Shown here: positions 18,857 through 27,424 of the stretch, piece after piece
Position numbering within the stretch: position 1 is the first letter of the stretch
Layout: the number at the start of each line of letters is the position of its first letter
Assembly (NCBI RefSeq): GCF_030408435.1
Contig: NZ_CP047046.1
Coordinates: 726,572 to 790,571, forward strand
DNA: 64,000 nucleotides
Direction of reading: 5' to 3'
Source of the DNA: Corynebacterium auriscanis
GTDB taxonomy: Bacteria; Actinomycetota; Actinomycetes; Mycobacteriales; Mycobacteriaceae
Program-made: the position numbers and the translations under genes
The notes under the pieces: generated by a model
Told to the model about the DNA's origin: nothing
The model's database searches: none
What the model saw: the letters and a program-made list of their open reading frames with translations, nothing else

Positions 18857-18870
18857 CGCTGATAGCGAAC
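18857..18870 (+). promoter_or_regulatory. ClgR-type operator upstream of clpP1
   Basis: CGCTGATAGCGAAC matches the core CGCYNANRGCGWWS of the ClgR consensus known from C. glutamicum, where ClgR activates clpP1P2 and clpC. The outer A/T positions of the consensus are not matched. It lies about 85 bases before the clpP1 start. Confidence 0.6.
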
Positions 18871-18953
18871 AACCGCCTTCGGCGACACACGATGTCGGTA
18901 GGCGTGACTAGGCTGGGGCGCACAACGAATTACACCTTGCTATAAGGAGCACA

Positions 18954-19550
18954 ATGAGTACTCAATCCAGCCCTCGGGCGGCTAACGGCATGGAGGCCCC
19001 GAACATGAACGATCATGTCTTCGAGCGCCTGCTGCGGGAGCGCATTATCTTCCTCGGCAGCCAGGTCGATGACGAGATCGCCAACAAGCTCTGTGCCCAG
19101 ATCCTGTTGTTGGCGGCGGAGGATCCCACCAAGGACATCTCCCTGTACATCAACTCTCCCGGTGGTTCGGTCACTGCGGGCATGGCTATCTACGACACGA
19201 TGCGTTACGCACCGTGCGATATTGCCACCTACGGCATGGGATTGGCAGCATCCATGGGGCAGTTCCTGTTGTCCGCCGGCACTAAGGGAAAGCGCTACGC
19301 TTTGCCACACGCTCGCATTATGATGCACCAGCCATCTGCCGGTGTGGGCGGTACCGCTGCGGACATTGCTATCCAGGCTGAGCAGTTTGCGCATACTAAG
19401 CGCGAAATGGCGGAGCTCATTGCTGAGTTCACCGGCCAGACCGTGGAGCAGATTACCAAGGATTCGGATCGTGATCGCTGGTTCACGGCCCAGCAAGCCA
19501 AGGAGTACGGCTTCGTTGATCACGTCATCACCTCTGCGAAGGAGAAGTAA
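18954..19550 (+). CDS. clpP1: ATP-dependent Clp protease proteolytic subunit 1
   Basis: A 198-residue serine peptidase. The catalytic triad is complete by position: Ser100 in GLAASMGQ, His125 in MMHQPSAG, Asp174 in SDRDRWF. The IGF-loop contact region and handle helix are present. In actinobacteria ClpP1 and ClpP2 form a mixed two-ring complex that works with ClpX or ClpC1. The start ATG follows AAGGAG. clpP2 begins five bases after its stop, and the two sequences align along their length, so they are tandem paralogues. Confidence 0.97.
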   Translation: MSTQSSPRAANGMEAPNMNDHVFERLLRERIIFLGSQVDDEIANKLCAQILLLAAEDPTKDISLYINSPGGSVTAGMAIYDTMRYAPCDIATYGMGLAASMGQFLLSAGTKGKRYALPHARIMMHQPSAGVGGTAADIAIQAEQFAHTKREMAELIAEFTGQTVEQITKDSDRDRWFTAQQAKEYGFVDHVITSAKEK

Positions 19551-19555
19551 GAACC

Positions 19556-20176
19556 ATGCAGATGCCAGAAATGCGATACATCCTGCCATCCTTCGTAGAG
19601 CACTCTAGCTACGGTGCGAAGGAATCTAATCCGTACAACAAGCTGTTCGAGGAGCGCATCATTTTCCTGGGAACCCAGGTCGATGATGCTTCCGCCAATG
19701 ACATCATGGCGCAGCTGTTGGTTTTGGAAGGTCTCGATCCAGACCGTGATATCACCATGTACATCAACTCGCCCGGTGGTTCTTTCACCAGCTTGATGGC
19801 GATTTACGACACGATGCAGTACGTACGCCCCGATGTACAGACCGTGTGCCTCGGGCAGGCAGCATCCGCTGCCGCGGTGTTGCTGGCTGCCGGTACCCCG
19901 GGCAAGCGTGCCGCGTTGCCGAACGCCCGAGTGCTGATTCACCAGCCTGCCACCGGCGGGGTTCAGGGCCAGGTTTCCGACTTGGAGATTCAGGCCAAGG
20001 AAATCGAGCGCATGCGTACCCTGATGGAAACCACGTTGGCGCGCCACACCGGTCGCACTGCCGAGCAGGTTCGAATCGACACGGACCGTGACAAGATCCT
20101 TACCGCTGAGGAAGCCAAGGAATACGGCATCATCGATCAGGTATTTGAATACCGAAAGCTTTCCGCGCAAGATTAA
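19556..20176 (+). CDS. clpP2: ATP-dependent Clp protease proteolytic subunit 2
   Basis: A 206-residue ClpP paralogue with Ser104 (GQAASAAAV), His129 (LIHQPATGG) and Asp179 (TDRDK). It is cotranscribed with clpP1 (spacing 5 bases); its ribosome site (AAGGAG) overlaps the end of clpP1. In related actinobacteria ClpP2 is the ring that docks ClpX or ClpC1. The start ATG 19556 reads MQMPEMRY; in-frame ATGs at 19562 and 19571 are possible alternatives. Confidence 0.97.
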   Translation: MQMPEMRYILPSFVEHSSYGAKESNPYNKLFEERIIFLGTQVDDASANDIMAQLLVLEGLDPDRDITMYINSPGGSFTSLMAIYDTMQYVRPDVQTVCLGQAASAAAVLLAAGTPGKRAALPNARVLIHQPATGGVQGQVSDLEIQAKEIERMRTLMETTLARHTGRTAEQVRIDTDRDKILTAEEAKEYGIIDQVFEYRKLSAQD

Positions 20177-20563
20177 GTTCTTAACGAAGAAATGCGTTGT
20201 CATCGCGGGGTTCGGGGCCGGTAGGCCGCGGGCCCCGCGTGGCGTCGGTAATGAAGAAGTCTAGATGTGGCCGGCGTGATTTGCCCTGTGGCGGTGAGTG
20301 CTGTGGGGGAGGGGGGGCGTCGGTAATGAAGAAGTCTAGATGTGGCCGGCGTGATTTGCCCTGCGGCGGTGAGTGCTGGGGGGAGAGGGGCGTCGGTTCA
20401 ATAGAGTAAGAAATGTGCGACACACCCATCGCCAGCAGGACACGGTGATGGTTGCGGCGGCGGGTAAAGTGGAAAGCCTGAAGGCCGAAGGTGCTGTCGT
20501 TGTGGGGAATGTGGCAACGGGGCAGCGCTCCGAGAGATTAGTAGAAAGCTGGACTGGAAACTC
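20177..20563. other. 387-base gap between clpP2 and clpX with a 75-bp duplication
   Basis: Contains the repeat at 20242-20395 and no gene. The last ~160 bases before clpX must hold its promoter; no strong -35/-10 pair is evident. Confidence 0.6.
20242..20395. repeat. 75-bp direct repeat, two copies plus a partial third
   Basis: Copies start at 20242 and 20317, both beginning GCGTCGGTAATGAAGAAG and sharing TCTAGATGTGGCCGGC and GTGATTTGCCCTG; a third start (GCGTCGGTT) occurs at 20389. The G-run at the end of each copy varies in length. Confidence 0.92.
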
Positions 20564-21838
20564 ATGCCAGAAAGCGCAGAGCTATTGAAGTGCTCATTTT
20601 GCGGAAAGAGTCAAAAACAGGTCCGCAAGCTCATCGCGGGGCCTGGTGTTTACATCTGCGATGAATGCATTGAACTGTGCAACGAGATCATTGAAGAGGA
20701 AATGATCTCCGCACCTGGTGGTGAGGGGAGCGATAAGCTGCCGAAACCATCGGAAATCGCTAAGTTCTTGGACGAATACGTCATCGGCCAAGACGATGCC
20801 AAGCGCACTTTGGCAGTGGCTGTGTACAACCATTACAAACGCATCAAGGTGGAGGAGGCCAATGCATCGGCCCGTCGCAGTGATGATGAAGTGGAGCTCA
20901 GCAAGTCCAATATCTTGATGCTGGGGCCAACTGGTTCCGGTAAGACCTACCTGGCACAGTCTCTCGCCCGGAAGTTGGACGTGCCCTTCGCTATCGCCGA
21001 TGCCACCAGCCTGACGGAGGCCGGTTACGTGGGCGAAGACGTGGAAAACATCCTGCTCAAACTGCTGCAGGCTGCGGATTTTGATGTAGCGAAGGCGCAG
21101 CGCGGGATCATTTACGTTGACGAGGTTGACAAGATTTCGCGGAAGTCGGAAAACCCTTCCATCACGCGCGATGTTTCGGGAGAAGGTGTGCAGCAGGCGC
21201 TGCTGAAGATTCTGGAGGGCACCGTTGCCAGCGTTCCGCCACAAGGTGGGCGCAAGCACCCCAACCAGGAGTTCATCCAATTCGACACGAAGAACGTGTT
21301 GTTCATTGTGGCGGGTGCGTTTGCGGGGCTGGAGAAGGTGGTCTCCGAACGTCGAGGCAAGAAGGGGTTGGGTTTCGGAGCTGAGATCAGCGGAAAGAAA
21401 GACGAGGAGCCGAATCCGTTCCAGTTCGTTGAGCCCGAGGATCTGGTGAAATTCGGGTTGATTCCGGAGCTGATTGGTCGTCTCCCCGTGGTCACCCACG
21501 TGGGGCACCTGGATGAGCAGGCGCTTGTACGGGTTCTGACCGAGCCGAAAAATTCCCTAGTGCGCCAGTATCAGCGGTTGTTCGAGATGGACGGGGTGCA
21601 GCTGAGCTTCACTGATGAGGCGCTGACCGAGATAGCTCAGCAGGCACTCGCGCGCGAAACCGGTGCCCGCGGGCTGCGGTCCATCATGGAGACAATCTTG
21701 TTGCCGATCATGTTCGCCATCCCAGAGGACGAGAAGACAGGTGAGGTCGTGATCACTGGTGAGTGCGCTGCTGGCAAGGCGGAGCCCACGCTACTGAGCC
21801 ACGAGGAAGTTGCGGAGCGTGAGCGGAAGTCCGCGTAG
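20564..21838 (+). CDS. clpX: ATP-dependent Clp protease ATP-binding subunit ClpX
   Basis: A 424-residue AAA+ unfoldase. The N-terminal zinc domain has Cys10, Cys13, Cys32 and Cys35 ([17 protein letters not shown]). Walker A GPTGSGKT is near residue 122, Walker B is [10 protein letters not shown], pore loop 1 is in the [11 protein letters not shown] segment, and [23 protein letters not shown] contains sensor and arginine-finger residues. It feeds tagged substrates to ClpP1P2, encoded just upstream. A separate transcription unit is likely given the 387-base gap. Confidence 0.97.
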   Translation: MPESAELLKCSFCGKSQKQVRKLIAGPGVYICDECIELCNEIIEEEMISAPGGEGSDKLPKPSEIAKFLDEYVIGQDDAKRTLAVAVYNHYKRIKVEEANASARRSDDEVELSKSNILMLGPTGSGKTYLAQSLARKLDVPFAIADATSLTEAGYVGEDVENILLKLLQAADFDVAKAQRGIIYVDEVDKISRKSENPSITRDVSGEGVQQALLKILEGTVASVPPQGGRKHPNQEFIQFDTKNVLFIVAGAFAGLEKVVSERRGKKGLGFGAEISGKKDEEPNPFQFVEPEDLVKFGLIPELIGRLPVVTHVGHLDEQALVRVLTEPKNSLVRQYQRLFEMDGVQLSFTDEALTEIAQQALARETGARGLRSIMETILLPIMFAIPEDEKTGEVVITGECAAGKAEPTLLSHEEVAERERKSA

Positions 21839-21880
21839 GTTCGTGACTGCCGTGCTTGGGATGCTGCGCTAAGCGGCGGG

Positions 21881-22064
21881 TGCGATAGGCCGCGGGCGTG
21901 GTTGGAGGCGGATGCGATAGGCCGCGGGCGTGGTTGGGGGTGGGTGCGATGGGCCGCGGGCGTGGTTGGAGGCGGATGCGATAGGCCGCGGGCGTGGTTG
22001 GGGGTGGGTGTGATGGGCCGCGGGCGTGGTTGGAGGCGGATGCGATAGGCCGCGGGCGTGGTGC
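21881..22064. repeat. 32-bp tandem array, six copies, alternating A and B ends
   Basis: Units at 21881, 21913, 21945, 21977, 22009 and 22041 share GATRGGCCGCGGGCGTGGTTG. Copies 1, 3 and 5 end GAGGCGGA; copies 2 and 4 end GGGGTGGG; copy 6 is truncated. The true period is therefore a 64-bp dimer. It lies between convergent clpX and the TetR-like gene. Confidence 0.95.
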
Positions 22065-22116
22065 TTGGGCCGTGTTGGCTGTTTGACTGACTGGGCCAGC
22101 GGTGGCTTAGTTCTAG

Positions 22117-22896
22117 CTACTCCCAGTCGTGGTGCTCAGTGGCGTATAACGAGGCCGCCACCGAGCTCGGCAGCCCCACCGAACTGGTGTGGGTTTGTGA
22201 AGAGTGCGTGTATGACGAGCCCTGGGACGTCGGCATGGTGGTCGTGAGGAATGCGAGTACTGCATCCTCGGTCAGCTTGGTCATCCCTTGCCAGTTAGCT
22301 TCATCGGAGGCATTCATGCCGTATAGAGCGTGAAACGCGGGCCCGTGCGCCATGGGGAAAGAGCACAGCGCCACGATGATCACGTAGAGGTCTTCCGCGG
22401 AGACGCCGTAGCGAAATGCACCGATGTCGTGGCCTCGCATTAGCACGCGATCGAGTTGCAAGATAACAGGCGATTGCTCCAGTTCCACCGTTGGTATCTC
22501 GTTGCTTTCCCTGCGACCCACATTGTCGGCCACGATGAAAGCGACCTCCGCTGGATGCTGATGGAAGCGGTGGAAAGTGGTGCTGACCAGGTGGCGCAGC
22601 GCGTTGACAGGGGTGAGGGTGTACAGCTCCTCATCCATGACCGCATCGAGGTTTTCGTCCAATTCCGGCCAGATCTGAGCGTGCGCGAAGCGCAGACACT
22701 CCCCATACAGCTCCGCAATATCCGCGAGTGGCCGCTGGGTCGCGGGTACTCCGCTGCGGTGAGCGAGCTCTTCTTTTTCCTGCTCACTTACTTCTTCTCG
22801 ACGCCCCGCTAGCAGCGGTAGCGCCTCTGTCATGAGTCTTAGGTAGTCACCGGAAGGTAGCCCGTATCGTGCAGCAGATTGGGGGAGGTTGGACAT
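22117..22896 (-). CDS. TetR-like ligand-binding-domain protein lacking the DNA-binding head
   Basis: A 259-residue soluble protein. Its middle part (TPVNALRHLVSTTFHRFHQH, then PAEVAFIVADN, QLDRVLMRGHDIGAFR and GVSAEDLYVIIVALCSFP) looks like the C-terminal ligand-binding domain of actinobacterial TetR regulators. The expected N-terminal HTH (AxxLF, GxxxTSVxDIA, LYxHF motifs) is absent: the ~50 residues before it are LPSGDYLRLMTEALPLLAGR and a charged stretch. No room for an HTH exists upstream in any frame before mdh. A polar Ser/Thr-rich tail ends the protein. The start MSNLPQ is set by TAGGAT 7 bases upstream. Function unknown; it may be a ligand sensor or a decayed regulator. Confidence 0.6.
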   Translation of the reverse strand: MSNLPQSAARYGLPSGDYLRLMTEALPLLAGRREEVSEQEKEELAHRSGVPATQRPLADIAELYGECLRFAHAQIWPELDENLDAVMDEELYTLTPVNALRHLVSTTFHRFHQHPAEVAFIVADNVGRRESNEIPTVELEQSPVILQLDRVLMRGHDIGAFRYGVSAEDLYVIIVALCSFPMAHGPAFHALYGMNASDEANWQGMTKLTEDAVLAFLTTTMPTSQGSSYTHSSQTHTSSVGLPSSVAASLYATEHHDWE

Positions 22897-22903
22897 GTTC
22901 CAC

Positions 22904-22909
22904 ATCCTA
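22904..22909 (-). promoter_or_regulatory. -10 box of the TetR-like gene
   Basis: TAGGAT on the minus strand, 7 bases before ATG 22896. It overlaps the alternative upstream ATG at 22905, which is thereby disfavoured. Confidence 0.5.
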
Positions 22910-22952
22910 CCCAGACGGAAAACCGCAGCGACGGCTAACCTCGAGAGGGTAG

Positions 22953-24068
<1,116 letters not shown>

Positions 24069-24100
24069 CAAAGCGCGTTGGTGGGAGCCGTCGCTATATA

Positions 24101-24163
24101 GGTTGTCAGTCCCCCAGGTGAGCTTGCCAGTCCCGCAGGTGAGGTTGCCAGTCCCCCAGGTGC
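24101..24163. repeat. 21-bp tandem repeat, three copies, after mdh
   Basis: Units at 24101, 24122 and 24143, consensus GGTTGCCAGTCCCCCAGGTG plus one base. Confidence 0.9.
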
Positions 24164-24201
24164 GGTTGTTGGAGACTAGGTAGTTCGTGAGGGGATAGGA
24201 G

Positions 24202-24318
24202 GCGCTCCCGAACGCCTCAGTGCCGGTGTTTTCGCGCGCAAAGCAGTGCCGGAGCGCTCCCGAACGTACCAGTGCCGGAGTTTTCGTGCGCAACACAGCG
24301 CCGGTGTTTTCGCGGTGA
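24202..24318. repeat. 52-bp direct repeat beside the decayed IS30 element
   Basis: Copies at 24202 and 24254 share GCGCTCCCGAACG, CAGTGCCGG, GTTTTCG and GCGCAA; a partial third (GCGCCGGTGTTTTCGCG) ends near the IS left end. Confidence 0.85.
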
Positions 24319-24323
24319 AAACG

Positions 24324-25896
24324 AATGTGCAGCAGAAGTCCAACAAAATCGCGGGAAGGGTCAGGCGGTGAATGCAACATCTTCGGATGGATCGAGGTTA
24401 AAGAATACTTCCCTCGGGGTCAGCCCATCTAGCACCACCCGTGGAGTGTCGTTGATCAGGTCTTCATATTCCTGGAGTTGCTCATGGGTCACCGTGGCAA
24501 GATCGGTGCCTTTCGGAATGAATCGGCGTAGCTCGGCATTAATATTCTCGTTACTCGGCCGCTGCCATGGGGAGTGCGGATCGCAGAAGTAGAGCTTCAA
24601 CCCCTCAAAATGTTCGGCCAGCTGACCACTGGCAGCCATTTCCGCGCCCTGATCCCAGGTCAGGGTCTGGACGCGACGGTCTGGGGCGATAGCCATCTGG
24701 TTGATCTGCCCGAGCATGTCTTTCAACGCGGTGACCACGGTCTGGGACGTGTGATCGGTGGTTAACAACCTGGCCATGAACAACCGGCTATGCCGTTCTA
24801 TCAAGGTGATGATCGCGTGCTTTCCACCCTGAGCGCCTCACACGAGATCACCTTCCCAATGCCCTGGCACCGCCCGGTCAGCAGCGTGTGGTGGGCGGGT
24901 GGAATATTGTCGCGCCATGAACCCATGGTTTCGCCCCGCGCCCGCGAGTCGGTAGCTTCGAGCGGGGTCGTCGTCCTGTGCGACCTGATCGAAAGGGCGT
25001 AGTCGACGGTTAACTCATGGCGTAGCCCACCAGCTGCTTGGACGTAGAGGGCTTGGTACATCGTTTCGTGTGACAAGGTCAACTCCTGATGAATGCCGGA
25101 TAAACGTTTCAGCCTAGCTACAATACGTTTCGGTGAGACCTGCCGGTTCAAGCAGTCGAATGACGATACGTCGTAACGTGGTATGAGCATCAAGTTTTCG
25201 CGGTTTCGGGCGTTTGGCTGCATCGATGCTGCGTTGCTGGGCTATCAGTGGGTGATACACCCCGTCGATACTGTTGCGGGTTACCTCGCGGCTGATCACG
25301 CTGGGATGCCTGCCGAGTTGTCGGGCGGTGCGGCGGATGGAATAACTCTGATCTAGGCAAAACTTGATGTAGACCCGGTCGAACGCGGTTAAGCGCATAC
25401 CCCGGCCGACTTTGACTGTCGCTGGCTGATAATTCACCACCACGGGGTCTACTGACAACACAATGGGTTGATCACGGTTACTTGTCGACGATACCGACGG
25501 GCGGGACACAGGCATGACAGAATTATGTACCCACCGGTACACGGTAACTGGGTGGACACCAGTTCTGGCGGCAATATCGTGATCACTTCGCCCAGCACAT
25601 GCTAAGAACATGACCATCATCTGCGTGGCTGTCTTGTGGGTGGCAAGACCACCACCACGTCCCCGCGCAAGGCGCGCACCTTGGCTTGTGATGTAGTCCC
25701 GCAACGCACGGTCGGTACAGCCAGTGGCTTGGGCTGCGTGCAGTGCGCTGTAGCGGTGGTTCGCGATCAGGTCGAAAGCAGCAACAACAGCAGGATCGGG
25801 AGTGTAGGACATCATCAACACCTCATGAACAAATCAGGGTGTTGCATTCACCACTAGACCCCACCACGCGTTTTTGTTCGACTTCTGCTGCACATT
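24324..25896 (-). mobile_element. Decayed IS30-family element with long inverted repeats
   Basis: About 1.57 kb. Inverted repeats of about 52 bases (24327-24378 and 25841-25893) both read GTGCAGCAGAAGTC from the outside and GGTGAATGCAAC at the inner edge, with roughly a fifth of the positions differing. The transposase inside is broken. It is unrelated in its termini to the IS at 13.7 kb. Confidence 0.85.
24361..25821 (-). pseudogene. IS30-family transposase, disrupted by two frameshifts and a stop
   Basis: Three frame segments make one transposase. The first (from 25821) has HTH regions (TGVHPVTVYRWV; TARQLGRHPSVISREVTRN). A frameshift near 25140 continues into RQVSPKRIVARLKRLSG and LSHETMYQALYV. 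A second frameshift near 24890 restores DRAVPGHWEGDL, after which TGA at about 24827-24829 interrupts the frame. The last segment holds HAIITLIERHSRLFM, LTWDQGAEMA and PSNENINAELRRFIPKGT. The DDE residues remain recognisable but cannot be made as one protein. Confidence 0.88.
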
Positions 25897-25911
25897 TTGC
25901 ATGCTGTGGGG

Positions 25912-26029
25912 CAGCGTGTCCGGTGGCGGGCACTTCGCTCCGCGTGGTTCGTTCTCGGGGTGCGTGGGGCCAGCGTGTCCGGTGGCGGGCACTTCGCTCC
26001 GCGGTGTTTGTTCCCGGGGTGCGGGGGCC
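25912..26029. repeat. 59-bp direct repeat, two copies
   Basis: Copies at 25912 and 25971 share CAGCGTGTCCGGTGGCGGGC and ACTTCGCTCCGCG, with divergent ends. They begin about 15 bases outside the right end of the decayed IS30 element. Confidence 0.9.
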
Positions 26030-26138
26030 AGCTTGATTTTCCAGCTCGTCGCAGCGAGCCATACCGTTACTCACGACCCCAAAAAAATTTTGCGCGGGAA
26101 ACCGAAATTCGGCCCGCCCCTCGCAGTTGCGTGCCACG

Positions 26139-27293
26139 ATGATGATTATGACGAATTCCGGTGCCAATTCTCACAAACAGTTCCCCGAATCCGCCGATAC
26201 TCCATCTGTGCCCCGTTACGCGCAAGCTCCCCGAGCGCAAACGCTTCCGCAATATGATCTTTTCACACGGGCCATGGCCGTCGGAAGCAGGGCGATGACC
26301 GCGCTCCCTGCGCCTCTTTTGAAACTAGCTGGGACACGCACGAACCGCGATGGCAATGTCTTAGACTCTGACATCGCCCTCACCCTCAAAGTCCTCGGAA
26401 TCATTCACAGCAAACAATATTGGGAGGTGACCATTGATGAAGCTCGTCAAATGATCGATGACGAAGCTTTCATGGGAGCAGGAAATACGCTTCCCGTAGG
26501 AAGCGTGACGGAGCACGACGTGCGGGGAGTGCGCGTTCGCCACTACCGACCCCAGGGGGCGGAATCCCCTGATCGAGCTCAAGCGACCGTTGTTTACTTC
26601 CACGGCGGCGGGTGGACCCTCGGCTCGCTGGATTCCCATGATTCGACCTGCCGCTGGATCTGCAACCGGGCAGAAGTAGCGGTACTGTCCGTGGATTATC
26701 GCCTCGCACCCGAGCACCGTTTCCCCGCGGGGTTTGACGATGCTTATGCGGTCGTGGATGCTGCCATGTCCACAGGGGAAATCGCTGGCGTGGATTCGCA
26801 AAGGATCGCGGTGGCGGGGGATTCCGCCGGCGGTAACTTCGCTGCAGCGGTTTGTTTGCGGCGTCGAGATGAAAAGAAACCCCAGCCGGCCCTGCAGGTA
26901 CTGATCGTGCCTGTGACCAACTTGGCACAACCCCGATCGGAGAGTTACCACGAGTTTTCCGAAGGGCTTTTCCTCACCAGCGAGCAGATGGATTGGTACG
27001 AAAAACAGTACCTCGGGCCAGATGGCGATCGCCAGAATCCCTACGTATCCCCACTTTTGGCGGCCGATGTGGCGGGTGTGGCACCGGCAAATGTGGCGGT
27101 CGCGGGCTTTGATCCCCTGCGCGATGAGGGCGAAGCCTACGCAAGGAGGCTGGCGGAGCACGGGGTGCCAGTTACACTGCGACGCCACGCGGGCCTCGTT
27201 CACCCATTCGCGAACTCGACGGGGATTTGGTCTGGCGCTCGGCGTGCCATGGATGAAGCGGTGGGAGCTATCCGTTTCGCGCTGCAAGTTTAA
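26139..27293 (+). CDS. Alpha/beta-hydrolase esterase, hormone-sensitive-lipase type
   Basis: A 384-residue hydrolase with the oxyanion-hole motif HGGGWTLGS, a nucleophile Ser in AGDSAGGNFAAA, an acid in FDPLRDEGEAYA, and a His in HAGLVHPFAN. These are the hallmarks of family IV (HSL-type) carboxylesterases. The substrate is unknown, likely short- or medium-chain acyl esters. The N-terminal ~100 residues form a cap with no clear signal peptide. Several close in-frame ATGs exist (26139, 26142, 26148) and no strong ribosome site separates them; the first is used. Immediate neighbours are an IS remnant and valS, with no evident functional link. Confidence 0.85.
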   Translation: MMIMTNSGANSHKQFPESADTPSVPRYAQAPRAQTLPQYDLFTRAMAVGSRAMTALPAPLLKLAGTRTNRDGNVLDSDIALTLKVLGIIHSKQYWEVTIDEARQMIDDEAFMGAGNTLPVGSVTEHDVRGVRVRHYRPQGAESPDRAQATVVYFHGGGWTLGSLDSHDSTCRWICNRAEVAVLSVDYRLAPEHRFPAGFDDAYAVVDAAMSTGEIAGVDSQRIAVAGDSAGGNFAAAVCLRRRDEKKPQPALQVLIVPVTNLAQPRSESYHEFSEGLFLTSEQMDWYEKQYLGPDGDRQNPYVSPLLAADVAGVAPANVAVAGFDPLRDEGEAYARRLAEHGVPVTLRRHAGLVHPFANSTGIWSGARRAMDEAVGAIRFALQV

Positions 27294-27410
27294 GCCGGAC
27301 CAAGGGACAAATGCGCGTGATCGAGGCAGGTGTATAACGCTTTCCGGTCAATCCCGGCTGTGCAGTGGTGTGTTAGCTGACGAGCTGCAGGGGATGTCCG
27401 TACTGTCTAC

Positions 27411-27416
27411 TACACT
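27411..27416 (+). promoter_or_regulatory. -10 box of leaderless valS
   Basis: TACACT, 8 bases before GTG 27425. No ribosome site is visible. Confidence 0.45.
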
Positions 27417-27424
27417 GGTTCACC

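Larger units (their letters stand above)
18650..18953. other. 304-base gap between tig and clpP1
   Basis: Holds the tig terminator (18757-18799), a ClgR-type site (18857-18870) and the clpP1 ribosome site AAGGAG (about 18941-18946). No gene. Confidence 0.7.

Noticed and set aside
20197-20409. Open frame across the 75-bp duplication
   Set aside because: It repeats the same peptide twice because of the duplication, with no start signal.
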